64,000 bases of DNA from Nageia nagi (taxonomy: Eukaryota; Pinophyta): the NCBI GenBank assembly GCA_050084985.1, contig JBITNC010000001.1, forward strand, positions 114,204,001 to 114,268,000, read 5' to 3'. The notes beneath the pieces are model-generated. The model saw only the letters and a list, made by a program, of their open reading frames with translations, made no database searches and was not told the DNA's origin. The translations under genes were made by a program, and so were the position numbers. Positions 45,861-58,800 of the stretch are shown in pieces; the first letter of the stretch is position 1, and each line of letters opens with the position of its first letter.

Positions 45861-48688
45861 CATCTAGCATACCATGTCATTTCATGCAATGTTAGTTTAT
45901 TTTTAGCAAATTCATGATTTTTGATTTCCATTAGTTCCAAATATTTGAATGATATTTTTAATTTTCACAATGTAACATGTAAATGACATCTTCTTAAAAT
46001 GGTAATAAGAGGAGTAAACTTCTTTAAAGAAGACTCAACATGGAATCTATTCATATTTTAGATAGAATCAAAATCCTAAACCTATAGTGCCATATTCGCC
46101 AGTGGAAGGTACACATACATAAACTAGCTATTTTTGTTATAATTTTATATTAAAAATATAAATTTTTAATTTTTGATAAGAGTATGAATAATGGTAGTGT
46201 AAACTTCATAGAAAATCTACTTCCTCCATTTGACAATGAGGATGAATAAATGATAAAAATTGAACAGATATAAAAATTGAACAAATATTTTATGACGAAT
46301 CCAACCCTCTAAATGTAAATGATAATACAACATTAAATGTATCATCTATCCCAAAAAGCTCATATGCCCAAGAAAGCTTCTCAAAGAAAAGTAAAGTTAA
46401 TAGGAAAAAAGTAAGGTCTTTTCAAGGTGAATGGGATGCAAAATACCCTTTCATTGAACCATAATATAGTAGTGTTATTCCAATAGAATTTAAATATAAA
46501 ATTTGCACTTGTTAATTCAACAAAGAATATATAATGCAATTAAAATTGAATACAATAGAAAAACATCTTGGGAAAAGATATCATATGGAAATTAAACTTG
46601 ATGAAAAAAAGTATTCTTTTAGAAATATAAAAAAGATATCCTATATTACGAATATGAAGAACAATGTAATAAGTAGATGAAACAATAACAAGAGATTGAT
46701 GAGAATGGCAGTATAATTATGGGTCAATTTGGAAAATTAATATAATTTGATAAACTATCTAAAATTGTACAATTTTCACTTATGTTTCAAGTGATGAAAA
46801 ATGGTCAACCAATGAAATAAATTATTAAGCTTAGAGATTATTTGACATATGTTAGAGTCCACCATTTCTCCCATGTACATTGTTATGAGAGTAGTGATTG
46901 GGAAATGGTCAAATCTCTTACAGTTATTGAGATTGAAGATTTAAAGAAAAAAGTAAAACAATGAAAGTTTATATCATTATCAATCGATGAAGCTACAACA
47001 ATTGATAATACGTATTGGGTGTGCATATTCATATTTACAAATTGGAAGATAATTGTAGGCTACCCATTCTACTTTGTTTACAAAAAATGATAAAAAATTG
47101 TAATGAAAAAAACTTATTCAATTTATTTATTTGAAGTTTGAAAGATACTATAGAAATGACTACATATTAAATGGCTACAAAATTGGTATGTAATGAAATT
47201 GATGGTGCATCTATCATGTATGGTAATAGGAATGGTATTTGTATTCGAATTCAAATAAAAGTTTCTCCATTTATCATTCCATCTAGTGCACCATGTCATC
47301 TCATGCAATGTTAGTTTATTTTTAGTATATTCACCATGTTTTATTTCCATTAGATACAAATATTTGAATGATATTTTTAATTTTCAAAATGTAGCATGTA
47401 GATGGCACTACTATAAATGGTAATAAAAGGGATAAACTTCTCTAAATAAGAATCAACATGGCATATGTTCATATTTTGGAAAGAATCAAAACTCTAAAGC
47501 TATCATACCATATTCGCTAGTGGAAGCTACACATACATAAACTAGCTATTTTTGTTATAATTTTATATTAAAAATAAAAAAATTTAATTATTAATAAGAG
47601 TATGAATAATGCTAGTATAAACTTCATAGAAAATCTACTTCCTCCATTTGACAATGAGGATGAAGAAATGATAGAAATTGAGAAGATTTTTTTATGATGA
47701 ATCCAACCTTGTAAATTTAAATTATAATACAACATCAAATATATCATATTCCCTAGAAAGCTCATATGCCCAATAAATCTTCTCAAAGAAAAGTAAAGTC
47801 AACAAGAAAAAAGGAAGGCCTTTTCAAGGTGAATGGGCTTTAAAATGTCCTTCATTGAACCACTTGAGCTAGAAGATAGTAATGCTACTCAAATAGAATA
47901 TAAATATAAAATTTTCACTTAGAACTTCAACAAAGAATATATAATTCAATTAAAATTGAATACAATATAAAAACATCTTGGGAAAATATATCAAATGGAA
48001 ATTTAACCTAATGTAAAAAGGAGTAGTCTTTTATAAAGTTAAAAAAGATGTCTTGTATTGCAAATATGAAGAAAAATGTAATAATGAGATGAAATGACAA
48101 TAAGATATTGATGAGAAATGTGGTACAATCATGGATCAATTCAAAAAATTAATACAATCTGATAAACTATATAAAATTATACAATTTTCAGTTGTGTTTC
48201 AACTGATGAAAAATGGTCAACAAATGAAAGAAATTTTTAATCTTAGAGATTATTTGAGATATGTTAGATTTCACTATTTCTCCCATGTAAATTTGTATGA
48301 GTAGTGGTTGGGAAATGGCCAAATATCTTGTAATTATTGAAATTGAAGATTTAAAGAAAAAAGTAAAATAATCAAAGTTTATGTCACTATCAATCGATGA
48401 AGTTATGATAATTGATAATACATTTTGGGTGTGTATTAATGTTTATAGATTTAAACATAATTGGAGGATATCCCACCTACCTTTTTACAAAAAAGGATAA
48501 AAAATTTTAAGGCTGAAAATATGTTCAATTTAGTTATTCGAAGTTTGAAAGATATTGCATAAATGACTGAACATGAAATGGCTACAAAGTTGGTATGTGT
48601 TGGAGTTGATGGTGCATCTATCATGTATGGTAATAGGAATGGTATTTGTATTCTACTTCAAATAAAATTTTCTCCATTTATTATTCCA
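45861..48688. repeat. 1.4 kb tandem duplication within the hAT relic
   Basis: Unit 1 is 45861-47279 and unit 2 is 47280-48688; 'catctag' at 45861 and 47280 sets a 1419-bp period. At the unit 1/unit 2 junction 'tctccatttatcattcca' (47263-47280) runs into the start of unit 2, while the matching 'tctccatttattattcca' (48671-48688) in unit 2 runs on into the rest of the gene. The breakpoints share 'attcca'. Confidence 0.9.
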
Positions 48689-49690
48689 ATCCATTGCATG
48701 GATCATAGAATAAATCTTGCATACAAGATTGTTAACAAATTCAGTTATATTGCAAAAGTAAGAGAACTTGTTCATGAAGTACATGCATATTTTCCCATAG
48801 TTGAAAGAGGTTTGTAAAATTTTAATAATTCATACTATAAAATACAAAATCTAAAAATGTACTCAAATATGTTGAAATAAGATGGATTTCAATGTATGAA
48901 GCTATAGTTAGAGTATTTAAACATTACCAATCTCAAACTAGATAATGTAGAAAAATAGAAGGGAAATTAATAAATAAAAATATTTTCTTTAAGATTAAAA
49001 ATATTCATATTTTATCTACATTATGTGGGATGTTATGTATTTCACATTCACTCAATAATTTGAAGAAAATTGATTAAAAAAGGGATTTTTACATAGCAAA
49101 CTTTATAAGAGAAAGGAAATGTGTATGTCTTACATTAGATAACCTATATATAAAAGATATATATCAGGTGTTTTACATTACCTATATTTGAGAAATGGTT
49201 AGATTTAATGAATAGAAATGATCCCAATAACTATTTCAAAATAAATATTGTTAGTGAAATTTGTATGCAAGTTCATAGTTATGAAGTGCCAATGTATGGA
49301 TTTTACAAAAGAAATGATATCACAGAACTATATGGTAACAAAGTGCATATTACAAATCAAATGTTTGATACAATAGTTATGGAAACTAGGAAAATATAAG
49401 ATTTATATCATAAATATTATCAAAATAAATAATATATTAATTTAGTAATGAGAAGGTAATTAATATCATGGTTGTTGTGAATCCTACATTTTGGGATAGT
49501 AATCATGATGAAAGTGATTTAGGAAAAATGTATCAAATACACATGATATATCTAATTGAGCATTTTTATAAAGAAGTAAATATAAATGAGATTACAATCT
49601 TAGGAATTCATAATAAAGAAAATTGAAAGATCACTCTAATCATTTTAGTTACACAATATAGGAATAGTTGAAGTAGTTAAGTAATATTGG
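45861..49690 (+). pseudogene. hAT-like transposase relic with a duplicated 5' half
   Basis: Copy 1 (45861-47279) reads MNNGSVNFIENLLPPFDNED, then EWDAKYPF (a BED-like zinc-finger entry), LNTIEKHLGKR, LRDYLTYVRVHHFSH, KFISLSIDEATTIDNTYWVC and VGYPFYF. Copy 2 (47280-48688) repeats this and runs on: MTEHEMATKLVCVGVDGASI, then NRNGICILLQIKFSPFIIPI, HCMDHRINLAYKIVNKF, RELVHEVHAYF, then RWISMYEAIVRVFKHYQ at about 48870-48940. The pattern 'GVDGA..M.G...G...L......PF....HC..HR..LA' is that of DUF4371/hAT-type transposases. Decayed sequence continues to about 49690. Stops and frameshifts are common; no terminal inverted repeats or 8-bp duplications found. Confidence 0.8.
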
Positions 49691-49696
49691 TTGAAG

Positions 49697-51090
49697 CATA
49701 TGATATGAAATGATCTAATAAGTTTAAGTACAAAGAGTAGAAACAAGTTGCTTTACCAAGAGGTAAGTTGGTAAAAACATGCTTGTAATACTTAATAAAA
49801 TATAGAAAAAATATGTGGTTTCCAAGTATTGCATCTTATTGAAACTGTAAACTATTTAAATCATTTGATCATAATTGAAACTACTGAACATAATCTTCAT
49901 ATCCAAAAATAAGACCCAAAATATGATGTGACTAAAAATGATAAGTTGGCCTCATCCACATCATGTTTTGAAATAATGCAACTATATCAATCCAGAAGTG
50001 TTAAGTTGATAAAAACATGCTTGTAATATTTAAAAAAAAATTAAAAAAAAAATGTGATTCCCAACTGTTGCGTCTTATATTAAAATTGTAGACCATATTT
50101 GAACCATTTGAGCATAATTAAAACCATAGATCATAATCTTCATGTCCAAAAATAAGGCCCAAAAGTTGATGTGACTAAAGTGAGAAGTTGACCTCATACA
50201 CCCTATGTTCTAAAGTGATGCAACTATACAAATCCATAAGTGGTAAGTTGGAAAAAATATGCTTTTAATACTTAGCCAAATACAAAAAAAATATGTGTTT
50301 CCCAAGTGCCACACCAATTGTTGAAAATGTAGCCCATATTTGAATCATTTGAGCATAATTGAAACTATAGAGCATAATCTTAGTGTCCAAAAATATGTCC
50401 CAAAAATTAATGTGACCAAAAGTGATAAGTTGGACTGATCCACCCCATGTTATGAAATGATGCAACTGTACCAATTTAGAAGTGGTAAGTTGGCAAAAAC
50501 ATGCTTGTAATACTTAGTCAAATATAGAAAAAATAGGTGGTTCCTAAGTGTTGCATATTATGTTGAAACTATAGACCATATTTAAATCATTTGAACATAA
50601 TTAAAACTATAGAGCATAATCTTCATGCCCAAAAATAGGGCCAAAAAGTTGATTTGATCAAAATATCATCCACCCTATGTTTTGAAATGATGCAATTGTA
50701 CTAGTTAAAAAGTGGTAAGTTGGTTAAAACATGCTTGTAATACTTAGCCAAACATAAAAATAAATATATGGTTCATAATTATTGCATCTTATGTTGAAAC
50801 TATACACCATATTTGAATAATTTGAGCATAATTGAAAATGTAAAGCATAATCTTCATGTCGAAAAATATTGTAAAATTAGACCAAAAGTGATAAGTTGGT
50901 CTCATCCACCCTATGTTATAAAATGATGCAACTATACCATTCCAAAATTAGTAAGTTGGAAAAATATGCTTGTAATACTTAGCCAAACATAAAAAAATAT
51001 GTGTTTCTCAATGTTGCATCTTATGTTAAAATTGTAGACCATATTTGAATCATTTGAGCATAATTGAAACTATAGAGAATAATATATATA
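49697..51090. repeat. ~240-bp tandem array, about 5.5 units
   Basis: Unit marks 'gtaagttgg' or variants at 49763, 50001, 50243, 50485, 50715 and 50951 (spacings 238, 242, 242, 230, 236). Each unit has 'acatgcttgtaatactta', 'catttgagcataattgaaactatagagcataatcttcatgtcc', and 'tgatgcaactgtacca'. It may be the subterminal region of the adjacent CACTA transposon or an independent satellite. Confidence 0.93.
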
Positions 51091-51370
51091 TTATAAAATG
51101 ATACAATTGTACCATATGTTCTGAAATAATTCAATTGTATTGTATGATATGAAATGATCTAAATACACTACATGATATGAAATAAATTATATGAGATGAT
51201 CTAAGTATCTTTGAAACATCATGCAATGATAAGAACATCAAATTTGCTATTTGAAACCTCTAACAAATTCAAACATCTCACTAAAATATCTAAATAGACC
51301 ATGTGATATGAAATAACTTGAATAATGACATGAAATGATTTAAGTAAACCAATGGTCTAAAATTAACTTC
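51091..51370. repeat. Short degenerate repeats
   Basis: Several copies of 'atgatatgaaat(g/a)a(t/a)cta' (51146, 51172, 51306 and others); the same motif occurs at about 49704, just before the 240-bp array. No gene. Confidence 0.6.
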
Positions 51371-51559
51371 CAAATTTATTGTTTAATTATATTCATCTAT
51401 TGCAAAAATAAAAATAAAAAGGTAATAAATAGTAGCATTATCAACAACCAATGCATTCAAATATGTTACAAAAGATAGATATACAATTTTAGTATTTAAA
51501 TATATAAAATGTATTAGGCTCCCAATAAAGTAATTCTCAAAAATATGTACCCTCAACAT

Positions 51560-54500
51560 CCCCATGAATATATTGAATGTTTACATCATTTGCATTAGCA
51601 TATTGTGCAATTTCAAATTCAACAAAATTTGTTGCTCTAAGGACATTGGCATAATCTACCTTGTATGTTTCAATATCTCTTATCCCTCTTGGAGATGATA
51701 TGAGAGCCACATACTAACTAGGTTTTTTTTTAAATCTTATACATAAAATACTTATTTGACTTGTGATGCTAGAATAAATGGATAATCTTCTCATCTATCC
51801 CCATGTTATAATTTGCTCATGTTGACCATTGTGAACCTTATTTCATCATTCTAACATCTACTCTTCTTGTCAAGAATATTAACCTAGTCATATTTGAATA
51901 GGGTTTATTGAAATCAATTGTAATTCAACATTATTATTTTCCTAATAACAACATAATATGTAATTGTTTCAAGCATTATATTTGTGTCTTTGGCACTTGA
52001 TATGCACTTGATAATTGCATCGACATACATGCTATTATTTTGAGTTGTTATTTGTTAATCTATGTCTTTGGAATTAAATCTATAATTGTTGATAAAATAA
52101 CCTAAAAATTTGGTGGAAACTTTATTCATACCACATGCCAAACATTCTATTATGTCAAAGTCATCACCATTATATTTATTTTCATCTCTTTGAAACTAAA
52201 ATAAAAAATAATAGTTAGAATATGAAGCTAGAACATTACATGATGATCAATATTAATGTGAGCATGATAACTTGATTTTGTATCCAAGGGATGAATTTTT
52301 GAATATGATTTTATTGTAACCATGCTTCATCTTTTACTACACGAGGGTTGAATTCCTTAATACTCATCTTGTGCTTCCTGATTTACACTAAACTTTATCA
52401 TGTACATTTTGATCTAAATAATAATCAACTATACAATAACACTTTATCCAAGGTTGAACTTCATCCATGTTAAGGACAATACATCCATTGACTTGGTCAA
52501 GAGTTCAATGGGGTTCAAATTAAAGACTTTACTAGTGGGCATCAACCTCCCATAGACTATAGTCTCTTCTTCATCATTCCCTACCTCCTTACAATCAATT
52601 GCTTCTACAATTTTCATGTAGTCCATATAGAATGAAATAATTTCATTAACAATATACCATTTTGCAATATAACCTTCAGGCATAGCTCAATTCGGTTCTT
52701 TACATAGCCCTTATAAACTTTTATAAATATGAAAAAGAAAATAAACATTTATTTTTCAATGAGACAATATACAAAATTTATAAAAATGGTGGTTTATGAA
52801 ATTGACCTACTTCTCAAAAGGGTACATTCATCAATACTACACAAGTCCACATAGAAGTACCTCCTACACCAAGTGAGCTGTTAAGTGCACCATGATATCA
52901 AAAAATAAACGGGGAGTAATTTTCAAGAAAACATAACATCTCCATAACCTCCTTCTATAATTTATCCATTTTAATGATATCCATCACTTTTGCACATAGA
53001 TCTCTATAAAATATGCACAACTTACAAATGGTATTTCGTATAGGATTTTCAACCACATATCATAGTGCTACTCAAAGAAGGTAATGCAAGAGAACATGAT
53101 AATCGTATTATTTCATATCAATGATCTTAAGTTCTTTCATAAATACATATTTGCACATATTTAAATTATATCCACAAGGTAATTTCAAATTTTAAATCTT
53201 TGATAGACACTTTATCTCTCATTTTTAGACAAATTGTAGGGTGCTTATAGAAGATATATCTTATTTTTGTTAATTTCTAGCCACAATAGTTTCTTGATAT
53301 TCATATTTAATAAATCCCTACTAGATTTTTTGCCATCCTTTGATTTTCCTTTAATAGCTAGCAAATCCCTAATAGGCTTTTGTAAACATTCTTCTCCACA
53401 TGCATCACCTTCAAGTTGTAATGAAGAACAATATGTTATTCAGTTCATAAATAGAAATATCAAACTAAAATTACTTGATATTTAAATACAAAAAAATAAA
53501 TACAAAACATAAATTGCATGTCATATCTCCTAATATGAAATATTTATGAATGTAGATTTCTTCCATCCTACTACAAGAGATGCGTTATGATCATCCTTCT
53601 TCTGTTTCCCTTTTTGTGATTTCTCTTTCCCCAATTTGTTGGTATTCCCTATATTTTTTGTAGTATTTCAATCCCAGTTAAATATTTTGATGGTTTACCC
53701 TACTTTTATTGGCCATTTAAATATGTTTTATGATAATAAAATAAATGATATTTAGGAAGGAATCTCTTATGGTCCAAGTAAATAATCTTTTTACTACATT
53801 TAAGATAATTTGAATAGTATTTTCATCACATATTGGACATCCTACAAGTTTCTTTGTTGTACATCCTAACATATTTCCATGAGTAGGAAAATCATGAATG
53901 ACCCACATCAATATTGCTCTCATATTGAATGTAGTATCTAAAATGCATCATAATTTTATACTCATTTAGTCCATAGTTTGTGCAAGTCCTCAACTAACTA
54001 TTGTATAAAAATATCAATATTTTTGTCAAGTTTTTTGGGGATATGTATTAATAAGATGAGGATTGAATAATTTCTCTTCATTGACATCCATAGTGGAAGG
54101 TTATACCTGACCAACACAATGGACTAACAACTATAACCAAAATTGAAATCAACAAAAGGGTTGAATCCATCAACTATAATTACTAATTGTACATTGGATG
54201 GATCATCAATACAATTTGACCATTTAGAATCCATCATCTTCCATGTTAGAGAGTTGATTGGATATCACATATTAGTGTTTGAACTCTTATGCTGGGAATT
54301 CCACCTCATATTCTCTACAACCATTGCAGAGATACAAGAAGAAAGCAACTCACTTTAGCCACTTCTAACATTTTTAAAAGAAATAAACAAAAGAAAGCTA
54401 ATGGTATATATAAAAATATTTACTTGTACATTCTTTGTAACCTCAATGTAATGGGAAGATACCTCAACACCTTGACAAGAACCTTAATTTGTTATTTAAT

Positions 54501-55220
54501 TTTTGAATGAGGGTAAGTTTTCCAACAAGAAGCATCACATTTTTGGCAAGTTTGAATATTTTTATAATCTTTCTAATATAATATGTAATCATTTTTGCAT
54601 ATATGTATCAATACATAATCTAATCCCAGTGGCTTTAGCATTTTCTTTTCTATATATGGGGAATTGTATTACCAATTGTGAGCATATCTTTCAGCAAATC
54701 TAATAACTCACCAAATATTTTTTTTTACCAATCATTTTTTGCTTTGAGATAGTATAATTTAGCTATTGTCAATAGTTTTGTGAACTTTGTATAGCCTGGT
54801 TATAATGGTTGTTTGTTAACATTTTCAACCAAGCCATAAAATTCATTAGAAGTAAATTGGAACTCAACATCATTATATTACATTCCTTGTCCACTCTCTG
54901 AGAAATTCATATTGAATATTATGGTAATTATATCATCTTGTACACCTTCCATATTTGGATACTCATCCATGGCAATGCACATGTTTGATGCATATTGGTA
55001 AACAATAGATTTTTTTTTTCTCCATGCAAAAGAAATCATTATATGATTTGTCCATTCCATGGATAAACATGTGGTCACAAACCTTATCAAAATCAAGAGT
55101 TTCCATATGTTGGTAGATTTTACATGGATCTCTAATTCTTTCCTACAAAATTAATAAATTCATCAACCCCACATACATAGTCCTCACTATTTCTAGGTGC
55201 TTGTAGCCAATGTTTTTCCA
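51560..55220 (-). pseudogene. CACTA (TNP2-type) transposase, complete in domains but broken
   Basis: Read on the minus strand. 54880-55220 is the transposase-associated domain (PF13963-like): NSEDYVCGVDEF, then VCDHMFIHGMDKSY. 53717-53923 is the TNP2 core (PF02992-like): MRAILMWVIHDFPTHGNMLG, then KLVGCPICDENT. Around 53260-53420 frames shift through 'MH.EKNV..S..G...IKGK.KDG..'. 52690-53110 is DUF4218-like (DYHVLLHYLL, RNTICKLCIFYRDLCAKV). 52444-52683 begins MPEGYIAKWYIVNEIISFYM. Around 52290-52370 is PRVVKDEAWLQ. 51570-52130 is DUF4216-like (FRLFYQQ, CISSAKDTN, SSPRGIRDIETYKVDYANVL). The domain order matches plant En/Spm transposases. Frameshifts and stops throughout. It could once have mobilised elements like CACTA-1 and CACTA-2. 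Confidence 0.9.
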
Positions 55221-55226
55221 TGATAT

Positions 55227-55600
55227 TTGATAAGAAAACTTCTTATACTTGGCCACATCATACATAATTTGAAATTTAAAATAATATGCAAGGCCATATT
55301 GCATTATTCATGTGATGAATCTTATACATGCATTGTTGACCTTCTTGATTGTGTAGGCTATGCAAATATAGTTTCATGGATTTCAATGATACGATATGCA
55401 AAAAATGGATTTTCATCATGGGAGATCTAGAAGAAGGTATAAAAATCCATTGAAGAGTAATTAAAAATGATTTTTCATTGAATTTTATTGTTTTGAATGC
55501 CTTGATAGGCATGTATATAAAATGTAAAATATATATATATAAGGCCTGAGATTGATTTAACAAGATGCATGATGCAAACATAGTTTCTTCCATATTATCC
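55227..55600 (+). pseudogene. PPR gene fragment beside the CACTA transposase
   Basis: Plus strand: SYTCIVDLLDCVGYANIVSW, then ISMIRYAKNGF (pattern 'VVSWTAMIAGYAKNGF'). After a frame change come RVIKNDFSLNFIVLNALIGM and YIKC, then FNKMHDANIVS ('ALIDMYAKCG...A..VF.KM...NVVSW'). It starts where the transposase N-terminus ends and stops abruptly near 55600 at LTR-like sequence. It may be cargo of the CACTA element or a separate insertion. Confidence 0.75.
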
Positions 55601-57859
55601 TTCTTAACCTATAAGGTCTCATGGAGAAACATGCCAAGAAATCAATTTATGATTGGTGAAGCTTTATATGGTGGAAATTAATACATGAAGGGTGTATTAG
55701 AGCCTAGTCAAGTGGTGTACAAACCCATAAGGGCTACGATAAATTATTGGATGGCCACTTTAGAGGGAGAGAATCTTTAGGGTTCAAACTAAATAAAGTG
55801 AATATTACAAGGGCTGCTTTCTTTGGGTACATGTTTGGTCAAAGGTCATCACCATTTGTAAGCATTTGTTAGTACATAAAATAATATGGTTCAATATTGG
55901 AAAATATTGACGGTAACCATCTTTGGATTTCTCTCACATGATCCTACTTAGCCCAAAGGGTCTCAGGGAAACCCACCAAGAAATCAAGCCATGATTGGTA
56001 AAGCTTTAGGTGGTGGAAACCCATGTATGTAGGGTGCAGTAGAACTCAGTGATATTATCATGAAAGTATATCTTGTAGTCTTGCAATTGTTATATGCTTA
56101 AACTATATTTGAATATTGTTGGATAATATTATATATGCTATGTTACTTTGAACTCAAGTTATGCAGGTATGATATGGACATTACAATGATATTATCATGT
56201 AAACTAAAAATATTATATATAAGTATGTCATACATATTGCAAGGATACTATCTTCTTACCCTATATTATGCAAGAATGGTATGAATATTACAATGATACT
56301 ATTATATTACACTAAACTATATTATTTAAGTATGACATGACTATATTATAGTGGTGATTGGAAGAAATATGAATTGGCAATTAAACCAATGGCCTTGTCA
56401 CTAACCCCCTTATAGTAAACCTTAAATAGGCCTTAGGGAAGGACTAGTTAGCTTAAAGAGCTAGTACTCAAAACACCCTACTTAACCTCTCACTAGTTAT
56501 GATAGTTAACATTCTACTTCTCATTATTTATCGAATCCAAGCTAGTGCTTAAAGCTATTTATAGTAGAAATCACCATTTGGAGATAGTACAAACATAATT
56601 AAGTTGATGTAGAATTGAAAAGCTTGAATATAATTACTAGGAGCAAACTAGTTGCAACATTTTATCATTAAATCCTAATTATATGATCTTCTATGAAAAT
56701 ATTGAACTTAAGAGATTTTTGAATTAGCTTAAGATACTAAAGTAAATGTAACATTAAGTAAACCAATATCTTAAATAATACTGAATGTAAATAACTCAAA
56801 CATAAATGAGGATGAAAATACTAGATAATGGGCCCTGTCTCTCCAGTATGTCCTTCCTTCTAACACTATTTTGCTATATAAAAGAGCTTTCCTTTATTAC
56901 TTTATGAATTTCAAAAAGATGAATACACAAAAATTAACAACTATTATCCCCCAGTTATCCCCATGTTCCTTCTCTTCTTGAAGGGTTTTTATTCCCTAAT
57001 TCTATTAACAACTATACTATAATCATGGTTGAATATCCTAGATATTTCAGCCAGATGAGTATAATTTTGCACTAACTATTCTAAGGTATCCTAGTTGATA
57101 TATTGGAAAATAGATCTACTAAACAAAGAAGGTCTTTCTTGAAATCTCTAATTCTATTCTTAGGTTGAGATATCTGAGCCTAACTACTAAAACTATGGAA
57201 TAGCTAACTATGTTCCTAGGTGATGGTATATTGTCTTCAATCAGTCATCTTTGTAGTATGTGTTCCACTTGGGTACGTGAAATATTATTAACATTGACTT
57301 TTTACCACATCATATTTATTGGTAGAATATTATGATGTATTCCACTTCTTTTCCTTTAATATTATTCATCTTTAAAGTCCTTCAGTATAAAAGGCTCCTT
57401 CAAAATATGACTTAAAAGACTCCTTTAGCATTCTGCATTCCTTCAACATTCCACATAAAAGACTCTTTTAGCATATGAATTAAAAGATTCCTTTAGCATT
57501 CAACATTATTTTAGCATTCCACACTCCTTTAGCATTTCGCATTACTTTAGTATGGATCAAAGCCCTTTCTTTAAAGTTATCTTAAGAGTTCCTTCAGGGG
57601 TTCTTATAGCTCCTTTCATCACTGTAAGAACCATTCTTTATTCTACCATTTATACTCAATGAAAACACATTATATTTACAAAATAAAGACATTATTTCTC
57701 AAATTTACCAATATAAAGCATAAGTAAAATCAAACATGCATTTTAGTATGAAAAGATAGTTATATATGAAATTACTTATATTATTACCATACTATCCATA
57801 TTTATTAGACATAAACATGCATATATAAAAGGTAAAAAGGAGGCCTTAATTGCATCTCA
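55600..57859 (-). repeat. Probable 3' LTR region of Gypsy-3 (left bound unknown)
   Basis: The right bound is set by the PPT at 57864-57880; the sense LTR would start TGAGATGCAATTAAGG at 57859. The left end is not determined, and part of this stretch may belong to another element. It contains a direct repeat ('ggtctca..ga(a)ac...ccaagaaatcaa' at 55616-55707 and 55968-56053), a degenerate ~60-bp repeat at 56160-56345 ('tattatgcaagaatggtatgaatattacaatgatact'), and short 'cctttagcattc' repeats at 57395-57550. No coding motif. Confidence 0.45.
57395..57550. repeat. Degenerate short tandem repeats
   Basis: Repeated 'aaaaga(c/t)tcctttagcatt(c/t)' and 'cattccacat/act' words at about 20-45 bp spacing. 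Nothing coding. Confidence 0.6.
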
Positions 57860-57863
57860 TAAT

Positions 57864-57880
57864 TCCCCAAACTTAAATTT
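57864..57880 (-). other. Gypsy-3 polypurine tract
   Basis: Minus strand AAATTTAAGTTTGGGGA, a few bases before the putative LTR start. The AAGTTTGGGG core resembles the PPT of Athila-type elements (from memory). Confidence 0.65.
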
Positions 57881-58039
57881 TTGCTTCTCATGAAGTAATG
57901 AAAATTGTATAGAAATAGTAAATAACTCTATTTCCTATGGGAACATTGTACAACAACACTGAAATCATAAGGTTCTATGAACTTCCTCAATATAGCCTCA
58001 CAAAACAGGTTTAGAACTTGAGAAGGTTTCTCCACTTTA

Positions 58040-58800
58040 TTTATTTGGCTATAATTCTGAACTATATCATTTTTCCATACTTCGAATGCATCATCATCTT
58101 GATGTTATGATTCAAAGTAATATGCAACCAAATGCAAAATAAGAGATGGCTTTTGGCCCTTGCAAATTGAAATACCTTCCTATACTCCTTACACATTTTA
58201 CTAATGCTAGTAAACAAATGTTGAGGGAGGTTAAACTGATGGGCTTCACCAAGCTGAAGGTATATAAGTACCTTCAAAAGTTTATAACTTAAATTTGCAT
58301 ATTCTCCATCATAAAAGAAATACTTCATGGCCCATTTCATAATATTCTTCCATGGAATTTGAGCATCCATAATTCCCCTTTTTGATTGAAATTGTATTGA
58401 GGTTTAGGATCTTCTGGTTGCAATAGTTGGTTCATGATTTGGGGAATTATCAACATGCAAGAGTTAAAATTGAGCTCCTCATTAGGTATACCAAAAATTT
58501 AGTTGATTATCTCTTAGGAGAGTGGAATGGTGTATTTGCCAACCTTGGCTTAATAATCCTTAAAAGAAGCTACAAAAGCTTCCATAATTAGTTGATTATA
58601 AGGGAAAAATTTCTCCAAGAAAGGCATCCAACCACTTTCTTGGAAGACTTGAACTGTAGCTACATCTACCAGTAACTTGTGTATGTTTTTTGGCTCCCAT
58701 TTTTGTCTCTCCCAACTCACCATTATTGCAACTTGGTGCTAATAATGGATTGAGATTATATGCTTCAGATAATTACCAAAATGGAATGAAATAGTAATTC
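58040..58800 (-). pseudogene. Gypsy-3 extra 3' ORF
   Basis: Downstream of integrase in the sense orientation. Broken frames give SWERQKWEPKNIHKLLVDVA, then SGWMPFLEKFFPYNQLIMEA, FVASFKDY, AKVGKYTIPLS, EIIN, IFGIPNEELNF, then an open 102-aa end at 58062-58370 (MDAQIPWKNIMKWAMKYFF). The pattern 'L..EF..........V.GK...LS.E.I...FGIP' resembles the 'putative plant transposon protein' family found in retroelements (similarity from memory, not searched). It has no obvious membrane segment, so I do not call it envelope-like. Confidence 0.5.
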
